From positions 1 to 64,000 of the forward strand of contig SVGL01000011.1 in NCBI GenBank assembly GCA_015056325.1: DNA of 64,000 nt, read 5' to 3'. A program made the position numbers and the translations under genes. The DNA comes from Clostridiales bacterium. Lineage in GTDB: Bacteria > Bacillota > Clostridia > Christensenellales > Aristaeellaceae. Below the pieces are notes generated by a model. It worked only from the letters and a program-made list of their open reading frames with translations. It had not been told where the DNA came from and did not search any database. Of the stretch, positions 33,868-41,444 are shown piece after piece (the first letter of the stretch is position 1; each line of letters begins with the position of its first letter).

Positions 33868-33907
33868 CAAAAAGACGGCTTCCCGCATGGGAAGCCGTCT
33901 TTCTTTG
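33868..33907. terminator. Strong rho-independent terminator
   Basis: AAAGACGGCTTCCC GCAT GGGAAGCCGTCTTT (33871-33902) followed by more T. It ends the motor operon and, on the other strand, the convergent SH3 gene. Confidence 0.9.
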
Positions 33908-33930
33908 TGCCATCAGCCCTTCATGTCATC

Positions 33931-35076
33931 CTAGGTGATGAGGTCGATGGCCGTCTGCGGAATGAAGCCGCGCAGGGTTTTGCCGGTGCCCGGGGTCACC
34001 TCGACGTAATACCAGCTGCCGAAGTCGGAGAGCACCTTCACCTTGTCGCCGGCGTTCAGCCAACAGATAATTTCCCTGCTGGCAAGCGGATCGTCCGTGA
34101 CATAGGTGTTGGTCTTGACGGTCTGCTCCGGCAGGTCGTACCAGCGGAGCTGCTGCACCTCGGTGTTGCGGGGCAGGGCAGAGGCGGCGATGTAGCCAAA
34201 GCGCATCTGGTCGCGGCTGATGTCGTACTGCACCAGCAGCCAGCCGTCCTCCTCGCCGAAGATCTGCACCCAGTCGTTGGTGGACATCTCCGCTTTTCCG
34301 TTGGCAGCGCGGTAGCTGTCACGGCCCGGTGCAGCGAAGACGTCGTACTTTTCACCGGCGCGGAGGTTAACGGAGACCGGCGTGTAGAAGTCCGTGGGGG
34401 TGACAGGCGGGTTGGTCAGCTTGGCACGAGCTTCCTCCAGGGTCTTGGGGAAGTCGTAGATGTTGAAGGCTGCGAAGCGGTTGTCGTAGGTGCCGTAGGC
34501 GTACTTGACGTTACGGCTGTTGTAAGCAACGTAATCCTCGCGCTCCTCGCCCTTGATATAGCCGATCTTTTCATCGTTAACGAAGGAGATCGTATCGTTA
34601 TGCAGATTCCACACAAGCTTCACCCGCCACACGCCATCAAACTTTCCGATAGCCATATGGTAGCCATTGTTGTTGTCCAGTTCGAACATGCGCCTCTCAC
34701 CCCAAGGCGGTGTAATCTGCTCATAAGCGTTGCCCCAGCCAATTTCCACGCGGGGCATCCCCTCCCCCACCACCATCTTGTAATTGCGCTGGGTGATGCG
34801 CAGATTGCCCTTGCTGTCCGGCTCAATCAGGCACACAATATGCAGCGAGCCGTTGGTCATAATCACAACGCCAGCGTGCATCTCCTCGCTGTACACCCAG
34901 GAAAGCCAGTTACTGGTGTCATCGCACTGGGCCACATGGAAGCCGTCCCACGCGGGCACATCAAACAACGTAGCGATCTCATCGGGCAGCGGATTGCGGA
35001 TCGTCTCCTCCGCCATCGCAGGCACGGCGCCCAACATCATCAGCATCGCCAGCAGGAAACTCAGCATTTCCTTCAT
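33931..35076 (-). CDS. Secreted protein with C-terminal SH3-type domains
   Basis: The 381-residue protein has a signal peptide (EMLSFLLAMLMMLGAVPAMA, cleavage before EE), an N-terminal roughly 200-residue domain of unknown fold, and two bacterial SH3-like segments: VSVNLRAGEKYDVFAAPGRDSY...WVQIFGEEDGWLLVQYDI...GYIAASAL, and NTYVTDDPLASREIICWLNAGDKVKVLSDFGSWYYVEV...LRGFIP. Such SH3 domains often bind cell-wall peptides or glycans. No enzyme domain is seen. It is convergent with the motor operon. Confidence 0.78.
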   Translation of the reverse strand: MKEMLSFLLAMLMMLGAVPAMAEETIRNPLPDEIATLFDVPAWDGFHVAQCDDTSNWLSWVYSEEMHAGVVIMTNGSLHIVCLIEPDSKGNLRITQRNYKMVVGEGMPRVEIGWGNAYEQITPPWGERRMFELDNNNGYHMAIGKFDGVWRVKLVWNLHNDTISFVNDEKIGYIKGEEREDYVAYNSRNVKYAYGTYDNRFAAFNIYDFPKTLEEARAKLTNPPVTPTDFYTPVSVNLRAGEKYDVFAAPGRDSYRAANGKAEMSTNDWVQIFGEEDGWLLVQYDISRDQMRFGYIAASALPRNTEVQQLRWYDLPEQTVKTNTYVTDDPLASREIICWLNAGDKVKVLSDFGSWYYVEVTPGTGKTLRGFIPQTAIDLIT

Positions 35077-35185
35077 TTTCGTCCACCTCGTTCATTTGGT
35101 TTGGAACAGCTGTCACCTATATAACGATGGCGGAGAAGAAATCTTTCCCAGCTTTAGCGATTCGTTCACTTTTTTACAATTGTTA

Positions 35186-35220
35186 CAGAAAAAGCCGCAT
35201 CCCGAAGGAAGCGGCATCGT
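35186..35220 (-). terminator. Terminator of the SH3-repeat protein gene
   Basis: On the minus strand GATGCCGCTTCC TTC GGGATGCGGC is followed by TTTTT. Confidence 0.75.
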
Positions 35221-35221
35221 T

Positions 35222-36385
35222 TTACTTTTTCAGGAACCTTGTCATCATGTAGCCCGTCTGGCCGTTGTACTTGACCTGGGACCAGGTGGCGCCGGGGGTG
35301 AGAATGGTCACCGCAGCGCCATGAGGCACCTTCTGCAGGATCTTGCCGGTGCTCTGTGAGGGACCATTGCGCAGGTACACGAAGGTGCGGTCGGGGTGGG
35401 TCACCGTAGCGGTAGAAGAGGAACTCATCCCGTAGAAGCGCAGATACTGCGTCATCATGTAGCCGGTCTTGCCGTCCACGATGACCTTGCACCAGGTGCT
35501 GCCCTGCTGCAGCACGGTAACGTAGGTGCCGTTCCCGTACTTACCCAGTGACTTGGAGGAGCGAGATGCTGCCGCGCGGAGGTTCAATTTCTCATTGGCG
35601 CCGGGGTTATTGACCAGCGCGTAGCCGCCAGAGGTAGACGTGTTGCCGCCGGTGCTGCCGGAGTTGTTTCCGCCGGTGGAGGTGCTGGACTTGCGGATGA
35701 TGCCATCCTTCAGGTAGTCGGTGCTCATGTAGCCCACGTAGCCGTTGACGGAGATCTTCCACCAGCCGTCGCCCTCCTGAATGATCATGCCGTAGCTGCC
35801 GCTGGGGATGGTTTTCACCACGCCATACTTGGTGCCGGGGCCCAGGCGGAGGTTCACGCCCTTGCCATTGGCTGCATAGACCGTGCAGATCTCATTGGAG
35901 TAGGTGGTGTACTTCTTATCCACAAAGTCGGCATTGAAGTAGCCGTTGCGGTTTTCCACGCTGACATGGTACCAATCGCCATTCTCCGTCAGGAGGATGC
36001 AGGGCGTACCGTCGGGATAGGTGGCAATGACCCGGCCTGAATAGCTGCCGGAGGAGCGCATGTTGAGTTCACCATTGACATCCACAATGCCGATGACGCC
36101 CTTAGCGCCGGCGGAAATGTACACATAGTCCTTGACCACGTAGCCGGATTGACCATTGGGGGTGCTGACCTTATAAAAATTCCCGCTCTGCCCGTCGATG
36201 CGCAGCCACTCGCCGCGCTGGCATACACCAAGCTTCCGGGACTGTGTGGATGGGTTCTCCCGCAGGTTGACGCTGGACACATTCACCGTGCCAAAGCGCA
36301 TATTGTCCGCCAGGGCAGTGGTGGACACCAGCATGATCAGAAGCGCGATAACAAAAACCAACAGCAGCTTGCAGCTTCTTTTCAT
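35222..36385 (-). CDS. Secreted protein with five SH3 repeats
   Basis: The 387-residue protein has a signal peptide (KLLLVFVIALLIMLVSTTALA) and five SH3b units, each with a VNLRxxPS- or LNMRSSGS-type first strand and a GWxKIxxNGxxGYM/V end. A Ser/Gly/Thr/Asn-rich linker separates units 3 and 4. Two units end TGYMMTQYL and TGYMMTRFL. The whole mature protein is binding modules, with no catalytic domain, so it probably sits in the cell wall. ATG 36385 follows GAGGGAGGA. It has its own sigma-A promoter. Confidence 0.85.
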   Translation of the reverse strand: MKRSCKLLLVFVIALLIMLVSTTALADNMRFGTVNVSSVNLRENPSTQSRKLGVCQRGEWLRIDGQSGNFYKVSTPNGQSGYVVKDYVYISAGAKGVIGIVDVNGELNMRSSGSYSGRVIATYPDGTPCILLTENGDWYHVSVENRNGYFNADFVDKKYTTYSNEICTVYAANGKGVNLRLGPGTKYGVVKTIPSGSYGMIIQEGDGWWKISVNGYVGYMSTDYLKDGIIRKSSTSTGGNNSGSTGGNTSTSGGYALVNNPGANEKLNLRAAASRSSKSLGKYGNGTYVTVLQQGSTWCKVIVDGKTGYMMTQYLRFYGMSSSSTATVTHPDRTFVYLRNGPSQSTGKILQKVPHGAAVTILTPGATWSQVKYNGQTGYMMTRFLKK

Positions 36386-36419
36386 CAGAGTTCCTCCCTC
36401 CTCATATTCATCCATCATC

Positions 36420-36448
36420 ATTATATAGTATACTACTCAAAATTGCAA
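36420..36448 (-). promoter_or_regulatory. Sigma-A promoter for the five-SH3 protein
   Basis: Minus-strand TTGCAA (36443-36448) and TATAAT (36420-36425) have a 17-nt spacer. Confidence 0.8.
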
Positions 36449-36479
36449 TACAATTTGCAGGAATTTACATCTTCCGCCA

Positions 36480-36510
36480 TCAAAAAACGGCAGATCCGCC
36501 ATCTGCCGCT
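36480..36510 (-). terminator. Terminator of the CadC-like repressor gene
   Basis: CGGCAGAT / ATCTGCCG stem (36488-36508), with TTTTTT following on the minus strand. Confidence 0.8.
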
Positions 36511-36516
36511 GAAGGT

Positions 36517-36879
36517 TTATGCCTCACATATGTGCTCCATTCCCTGCTTGAGGAGCGTCGCCACATGTTCATCCGCCAGGGAGTAAAAGACGGTCTTGCC
36601 GTCCCTGCGGGACTTGATGAGCCTTGCGTCCTTGAGGATACGCAGTTGGTGGCTGACGGCGCTTTGTGTCATTCCCAGGAGGGTGGCCAGGTCGCACACG
36701 CAGACCTCCGCCTCCAGCAGCACGTAAAGAATACGCACCCGGGTACCATCGCCGAAGGTTTTGAACAGGTCAGCCAGGCGCAGAAGCTGCGTCATCTCCG
36801 GGAGGCTCTGCTGCACCTGCGTCACCACATCCTCATGGACGCAAAGAAAGGAGCAGGAATCAATGGTGCGTTCGGACAT
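36517..36879 (-). CDS. ArsR/SmtB-family metal-sensing repressor (CadC-like)
   Basis: The 120-residue winged-helix protein has the recognition helix segment LATLLGMTQSAVSHQLRILKDARLIKSRRDGKTVFYSL. Four Cys match the CadC-type metal site: C9 and C13 (CSFLC) in the N-terminal arm, and C60 and C62 (CVC) in the DNA-binding region. DEHVATLLKQGMEH resembles the helix-5 zinc site. CadC and SmtB relatives release DNA on binding Cd, Pb or Zn. No metal exporter lies nearby, so its target is elsewhere or is itself. A good promoter lies just upstream. Confidence 0.88.
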   Translation of the reverse strand: MSERTIDSCSFLCVHEDVVTQVQQSLPEMTQLLRLADLFKTFGDGTRVRILYVLLEAEVCVCDLATLLGMTQSAVSHQLRILKDARLIKSRRDGKTVFYSLADEHVATLLKQGMEHICEA

Positions 36880-36910
36880 GGCGCGGGCCTCCTTTGGGAT
36901 GTGTTCGTCT

Positions 36911-36939
36911 TATTATAGCATGATTCCGTCACATTGGCA
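36911..36939 (-). promoter_or_regulatory. Sigma-A promoter for the CadC-like repressor
   Basis: Minus-strand TTGCCA (36934-36939) and TATAAT (36911-36916) have a 17-nt spacer. Confidence 0.8.
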
Positions 36940-36982
36940 AACGAAACGGGCAGAGGATCGCTCCCCTGCCCTGTCATTCCGA

Positions 36983-38317
36983 TCAACCAGATACCTTCAG
37001 CGTGCCCACATCCACAGAGGGGCTGCCGATGGAGCTGCCGGAGAAGTCCAGATCACTGCCGACGGCCACGATGGACTTGAGCACCTCGTAGAAATTGCCC
37101 GCCACGGTGATCTGCTCCACCGCATGGCCGCGCTTGCCGCTCTCAATGGTGTAGCCCTTGGAAAGCAGGGAGAAGTCACCGGAGGTGGGGTTCGCGCCGG
37201 AATGCAGACCCGCCAGATCGGTAATGACCAGGCCCTCGCCCACATCAGCCATCAGTGCTTCGAGATCCTTCTCGCCGGGTTTGAAGAAGAAGTTGGTCGG
37301 TGCCACGCGAATGCCGCCGCCTGCACGGTGGGCATTGCCGGTGGTCTGGACGCCCTGCTTACGGGCAGTCTTGCGGGAGTGGAGGAGCGTGGTCAGCACG
37401 CCCTGGTCGATGACGGCCTTGGTACGGCTGGCAGCGCCCTCGCCGTCGAAGCGCTGGGAGCCGAAGCCGCCGGGAAGCAGCGGGTCGTCCATCAGGGTAA
37501 CGGCGTCGCTGGCAATCTTCTCGCCCTCCTTGCCCTTGAGCAGGCTCAGGTTCTGCTGGGCGTTCTCCGCGGAGAAGATGCCCGCAAAGGTCTGCAGCAG
37601 GCTCTGCATGGCGTCAAAGCGCATGATGATGCGGTACTCGCCGCCGGGCACAGGGGTGCCGCCCAGCTGGCAGACGGTTTCCTCCACAGCCTTCTCGCCG
37701 ATGCGCGCTGCGTCCAGGTCAGCGAACTTGCTGCCCGCCTCCATGTAGCCGCCAGTAGCGGTCTTGCCGTCCGCCTTGGCGATGGGCGCGGCGTAGGCCA
37801 TGCAGTAGCTGCCCTCGTCGGTCAGGTCGAGGCCATAGCTGTTCTTCATGCGGATGGTGGACGTGCCGCTGGATACCATGGCCCGCTGCACCTTCCACAC
37901 ACGGGGATCCGCCTCCTTGGCGGCCTTTTCCATGGCAAGGCACAGGGCCAGCTTGGCCTCGGCAGTGGTTTCCTTCACGTCGGATTCCACCTCGGGGATG
38001 ACGGGGTATTCCGCGTCACCGGCGTAGATCTCGTCCTGCTCGTCGGTCTCGATCAGGGCGGCAGACTCCTTCACGCCCTCCACCAGCTGCTGGATGGCAG
38101 CCTCGTCAAAAGCCTGGGTGGAGCTGGTGCCCATGCGGCCGTTCACCGTGCCGCGAAGGGACAGATTCTGGCTGGCGGACACCTGGTACTGGTTGATCTC
38201 ACCCTCCAGCGCACCGGCGCGGAAGTTTTCGCCTGCGGTGTAGTAGACTTCAGCCGTGTCGATGCCAGCGGCCTTGGCAGCTTCCAGCACGCGGTCAATA
38301 AACAGATTCATATCCAT
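36983..38317 (-). CDS. tldE: TldE/PmbA family metalloprotease subunit
   Basis: The 444-residue protein matches the PmbA/TldE half of the TldD/TldE protease: N-terminal AEVYYTAGENFRAGALEGEINQYQVS, then GEYRIIMRFDAMQSLL, ASRTKAVIDQGVLTTLLHSRKTA, and C-terminal SGDFSLLSKGYTIESGK. It lacks an HExxxH motif, as expected for TldE, and forms a dimer with TldD that degrades unfolded peptides and trims modified peptides. It lies 15 nt after tldD. Confidence 0.92.
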   Translation of the reverse strand: MDMNLFIDRVLEAAKAAGIDTAEVYYTAGENFRAGALEGEINQYQVSASQNLSLRGTVNGRMGTSSTQAFDEAAIQQLVEGVKESAALIETDEQDEIYAGDAEYPVIPEVESDVKETTAEAKLALCLAMEKAAKEADPRVWKVQRAMVSSGTSTIRMKNSYGLDLTDEGSYCMAYAAPIAKADGKTATGGYMEAGSKFADLDAARIGEKAVEETVCQLGGTPVPGGEYRIIMRFDAMQSLLQTFAGIFSAENAQQNLSLLKGKEGEKIASDAVTLMDDPLLPGGFGSQRFDGEGAASRTKAVIDQGVLTTLLHSRKTARKQGVQTTGNAHRAGGGIRVAPTNFFFKPGEKDLEALMADVGEGLVITDLAGLHSGANPTSGDFSLLSKGYTIESGKRGHAVEQITVAGNFYEVLKSIVAVGSDLDFSGSSIGSPSVDVGTLKVSG

Positions 38318-38332
38318 ATCGCACTTACCTCC

Positions 38333-39715
38333 TTAACGGCCGCCAACGGTCAGGCTGCCCACGCGGATCATCGGCTGACCCACATCGGTGGGCACGGAGC
38401 CGGACATCGAACCACACATGCCCTGCGCCAGCTCGAGGTTCTTGCCCACGCGGTCGATCTTCAGCAGCACCTCGCTGCCGCGGCCGATCAGGCTCGCGCC
38501 GCGCACGGGATGGGCGATCTTGCCGTCCTTGACCAGGTAGCCCTCGTTGACCGCGAAGTTGAACTCGCCGGTGGCGGGATTGACGGAGCCGCCGCCCATC
38601 TTCTTGGCGTAGAGGCCGTCACCCATGGTAGCGATCATTTCAGCCTCGTCATCCTGGCCGGGCGCGATAAAGGTGGAGCGCATGCGGCTTGTGGGCGCGA
38701 AGGCATAGGACTGGCGGCGAGAGGAGCCGGTGATGGGCATGCCCATGCGGCGGGAGCCAAGGCGGTCAATCATGTAGTTGGTCAGCACGCCGTTCTCCAC
38801 CAGCACGGTACGCTGGGCAGGGGTGCCCTCGTCGTCCACATGGATCATGCCCCAGCTGTTCACGATGGTGCCGTCGTCGATGGCGGTGACGCAGTCCGCG
38901 GCGATCTTCTGACCCAGCTTGCCCGCAAACTCGGACACGCCGATGGACACGCTGGTGGCTTCCAGGGAGTGACCGCAGGCCTCATGGAAGATGACGCCGC
39001 CAAAGCCGTTGTCAATCACGACAGGCATAATGCCCGCGGGGCACAGCGGCGCGTGCAGCATGGTGACAGCCTGCTTGGCAGCGGTCTCGCCGACCAGCTC
39101 AGGATTGATGTGGGCGTCGAAGATCTCGAAGCCCATGGATGCGCCGGGGCTGTCAGAGCCGGTCTGATTCTCCGTGCCGTTGGATGCCACGGCGGACACT
39201 GCCAGACGGGTACGCACACGCCGGTCAGTAGCAAAAACGCCCTCGGTGTTGCAGACACAGATGTTCTGCACATGGTCGATGTAGTTGCCGATGACCTGCA
39301 CAACCTCCGGAGAAACACGGCGTGCCGCAGCCTCTGCCGCGCGGATCTTCTCCGCCTTGACGGCAGCCTTCACGTCAGTGGGCAGCAGGCGGATCTCCTC
39401 AGGGCGGGTGTAATCAATGGCATTGAAGGGCTGAACGATGCAGCCACTGCCACCCTTGACGGCAGCCGCCGCCTGGCGCGCACAGGCCATCAGGCCCTCG
39501 CGGGAGGTATCGTTGGTGTGAACGTACACAGCATTGGTACCGGAAAATACGCGCACGCCTGCACCGTGCAGACGGCCGGTATTCGCCGTTTCGATGCGGC
39601 CGGAGCGCATCATGAGGGTGTTGTCAATGCGGTCTTCCACGAAGATTTCCGCAAAGTCGCCGCCGGTGCGGACTGCTTCCTGCAGCACCTCACGGGCGAT
39701 GTTCTGATCAAGCAT
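38333..39715 (-). CDS. tldD: TldD metalloprotease catalytic subunit
   Basis: The 460-residue protein has the zinc motif in GGVIFHEACGHSLEA (H244, E245, H249) and the C-terminal NFAVNEGYLVKDGKIAHPVRGASLIG of TldD. With TldE it forms the cytoplasmic heterodimeric peptidase known for processing peptide natural products and small toxins. SD AAAGGAGGA precedes the start; a TATAAT promoter is upstream. No peptide-maturation genes are next to it, so a housekeeping role is likely. Confidence 0.93.
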   Translation of the reverse strand: MLDQNIAREVLQEAVRTGGDFAEIFVEDRIDNTLMMRSGRIETANTGRLHGAGVRVFSGTNAVYVHTNDTSREGLMACARQAAAAVKGGSGCIVQPFNAIDYTRPEEIRLLPTDVKAAVKAEKIRAAEAAARRVSPEVVQVIGNYIDHVQNICVCNTEGVFATDRRVRTRLAVSAVASNGTENQTGSDSPGASMGFEIFDAHINPELVGETAAKQAVTMLHAPLCPAGIMPVVIDNGFGGVIFHEACGHSLEATSVSIGVSEFAGKLGQKIAADCVTAIDDGTIVNSWGMIHVDDEGTPAQRTVLVENGVLTNYMIDRLGSRRMGMPITGSSRRQSYAFAPTSRMRSTFIAPGQDDEAEMIATMGDGLYAKKMGGGSVNPATGEFNFAVNEGYLVKDGKIAHPVRGASLIGRGSEVLLKIDRVGKNLELAQGMCGSMSGSVPTDVGQPMIRVGSLTVGGR

Positions 39716-39753
39716 GATATATCCTCCTTTGGAAAGTCGTTGCTTTGCCCACC

Positions 39754-39782
39754 ATTATACACCCATTCGCTCGGATTGTACA
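39754..39782 (-). promoter_or_regulatory. Promoter for tldD-tldE
   Basis: Minus-strand TGTACA (39777-39782, poor -35) and TATAAT (39754-39759) have a 17-nt spacer. Confidence 0.6.
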
Positions 39783-39850
39783 GTCCCTCATTCGGCAGGA
39801 ATTTCAACGGCATTGTCGAATAGTCATCCCACATATGGAGGTGCATCACC

Positions 39851-40354
39851 ATGGAGCTTTGGGACCTGTACACCCGGGACCGTGAACCCACCGGCGAAAT
39901 CCACATCCGCGGCGAAAAACTGCCGCCGGAACGCTACCATCTGGTGGTGCATGTGTGGATCCGCAACAGCCGGGGCGAATGGCTGATCAGCCAGCGCGCA
40001 GCAAGCCGGCCGACCTTTCCGCTGATGTGGGAGAGCGTGGGCGGCAGCGTCACCGCAGGCGAAGACAGCCTGACCGGGGCCATCCGCGAGGCCAAGGAGG
40101 AGGTCGGCGTTGACCTTGACCCTACCCTGGGCAAGCTGGTGAATTCCACCGTCCGCGAGCATTTTCAGGACATCAAGGACGTCTGGGTGTTCCTGTATGA
40201 CGGCGAAATCGACCTCCGCAATGCCACCACCGACGAGGTTGCCGACATGCGCTGGATGACGGTGGCGGAGATCCGTGCGCTGTATGAATCCGGCGAGCTG
40301 GTGCATACGCTGGGGTACTTCTTTGAGGAGCAGGAGTTGGGAGGGCTGGCATGA
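39851..40354 (+). CDS. Nudix hydrolase (IPP isomerase-like group)
   Basis: The 167-residue protein starts MELWDLYTRDREPTGEIHIRG, the pattern of small Nudix enzymes related to isopentenyl diphosphate isomerase. The Nudix box GGSVTAGEDS...AIREAKEEVG has the RE-x2-EE-x-G core. The substrate is unknown. SD TGGAGGTG lies upstream. The stop overlaps the DUF3795 start. Confidence 0.85.
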   Translation: MELWDLYTRDREPTGEIHIRGEKLPPERYHLVVHVWIRNSRGEWLISQRAASRPTFPLMWESVGGSVTAGEDSLTGAIREAKEEVGVDLDPTLGKLVNSTVREHFQDIKDVWVFLYDGEIDLRNATTDEVADMRWMTVAEIRALYESGELVHTLGYFFEEQELGGLA

Positions 40355-40632
40355 TGGATTTCCGCCATATCACGCCCTGCGGCGAATGCTGCGTGGGGTG
40401 CAAAAAGAAAGCCGACGGCATGTGCCACGGCTGCCGCGAAAGTGATGGGCATTGCGAGGAATGGGCTGGTTCAGGGGTGTGCCCGACCTACGCCTGCTGC
40501 AAGGAGCACGGCGTGCCCTTCTGCGGCGTGTGCCCGGAATTCCCCTGCGACCACCTGCCAATGCTGAAGTGGAGGCCGGACTGCGTCAGGGAACTGACGG
40601 AGCTAGCGAAGAATTACCATCTTCCAAGATAA
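40351..40632 (+). CDS. DUF3795 Cys-rich protein
   Basis: The 93-residue protein has 14 Cys, including PCGECCVGC, MCHGC, VCPTYACC and FCGVCPEFPC, the DUF3795 pattern (likely zinc-binding). Members are small cytoplasmic proteins of unknown role. It overlaps the Nudix stop by 4 nt (ATGA), so the two are cotranslated. Confidence 0.8.
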   Translation: MMDFRHITPCGECCVGCKKKADGMCHGCRESDGHCEEWAGSGVCPTYACCKEHGVPFCGVCPEFPCDHLPMLKWRPDCVRELTELAKNYHLPR

Positions 40633-40644
40633 CTAGGAGGAAAT

Positions 40645-41394
40645 ATGTACTGCCGTATTCATGACCAGGAGGAGAACCGTTACTACCGCTCCATCGTATA
40701 TGGAATTATTTATGATACCAAGGTGGAGAACTACATCGTATTGGATCCCCTGCACAGCCAATTCCGGCTAATTCCCTATTGGCGGCCGGAGGACGGTCCC
40801 CTCAATCCACAGGTGTTTACCATCCAGCCGGATCGCAGCGGGTGGGTAGATCTTAAGGAATCCTATGTGCTGCCGCTGACGACTTATTTGCGCACTCAGG
40901 GGATGAATCACTGTGTCCTGTATTATAGCGGTTATCCCGATGTCTGCAAGGATCATGCCTTCCTCGCCGCGCTGCTGGCGCAGGGCAGCGTTCCCGCAGA
41001 AGACTGCGCCATCGCGCTCCATCCCCTGCCGGATGCAGATAACTGGCGCTACCTTCTCACCCAAGCTGACGCAGACGCCTTCATGCACCTGTTCGCCGGT
41101 TTCCACGATTCCACGCTGGACAAGCTCGTCTACGAGGAATCCCAGGGCATGAGCCGCATCACAGCCACCTTTGATAACAGCGGCTGGTACGGCGTGATTG
41201 AAATGTGCTTTGACGGTGTAACGGCTATCCACATCTGTCCGCCGCTGGAAAACAGGGATCGCTTTATTGGGGGAGCCATCCTGCGTGTATCAGATGAGGG
41301 TGTCCTCTGGGCAGATGAGGACTTCGATGATGAAACCGCTGACCAATACACCTTCATTAAAGCCCTCAGCACAAAGTGGCGCAAAATTGGATAA
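40645..41394 (+). CDS. Unknown 249-residue cytoplasmic protein
   Basis: The start at 40645 follows TAGGAGGAAAT. The protein has no signal or membrane span. Residues 1-70 form a Tyr-rich region (YYRSIVYGIIYDTKVENYIVL). The C-terminal part has FHDSTLDKLVYEE...ATFDNSGWYGVIEMCFDGVTAIHICPP, resembling the FHDS/L-x-FxGV domain seen in many uncharacterised and immunity-type proteins. I cannot assign a function. It follows the DUF3795 gene by 12 nt and ends at a terminator. Confidence 0.7.
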   Translation: MYCRIHDQEENRYYRSIVYGIIYDTKVENYIVLDPLHSQFRLIPYWRPEDGPLNPQVFTIQPDRSGWVDLKESYVLPLTTYLRTQGMNHCVLYYSGYPDVCKDHAFLAALLAQGSVPAEDCAIALHPLPDADNWRYLLTQADADAFMHLFAGFHDSTLDKLVYEESQGMSRITATFDNSGWYGVIEMCFDGVTAIHICPPLENRDRFIGGAILRVSDEGVLWADEDFDDETADQYTFIKALSTKWRKIG

Positions 41395-41436
41395 AAAACG
41401 CCGCCGGAGGACGCAAATCCCCCGGCGGCAATCGTT
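41394..41436. terminator. Bidirectional rho-independent terminator
   Basis: GCCGCCGGAGG / CCCCCGGCGGC stem (41400-41429), with an A run on the left giving T on the minus strand. It lies between convergent genes. Confidence 0.8.
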
Positions 41437-41444
41437 ATTGTAGC

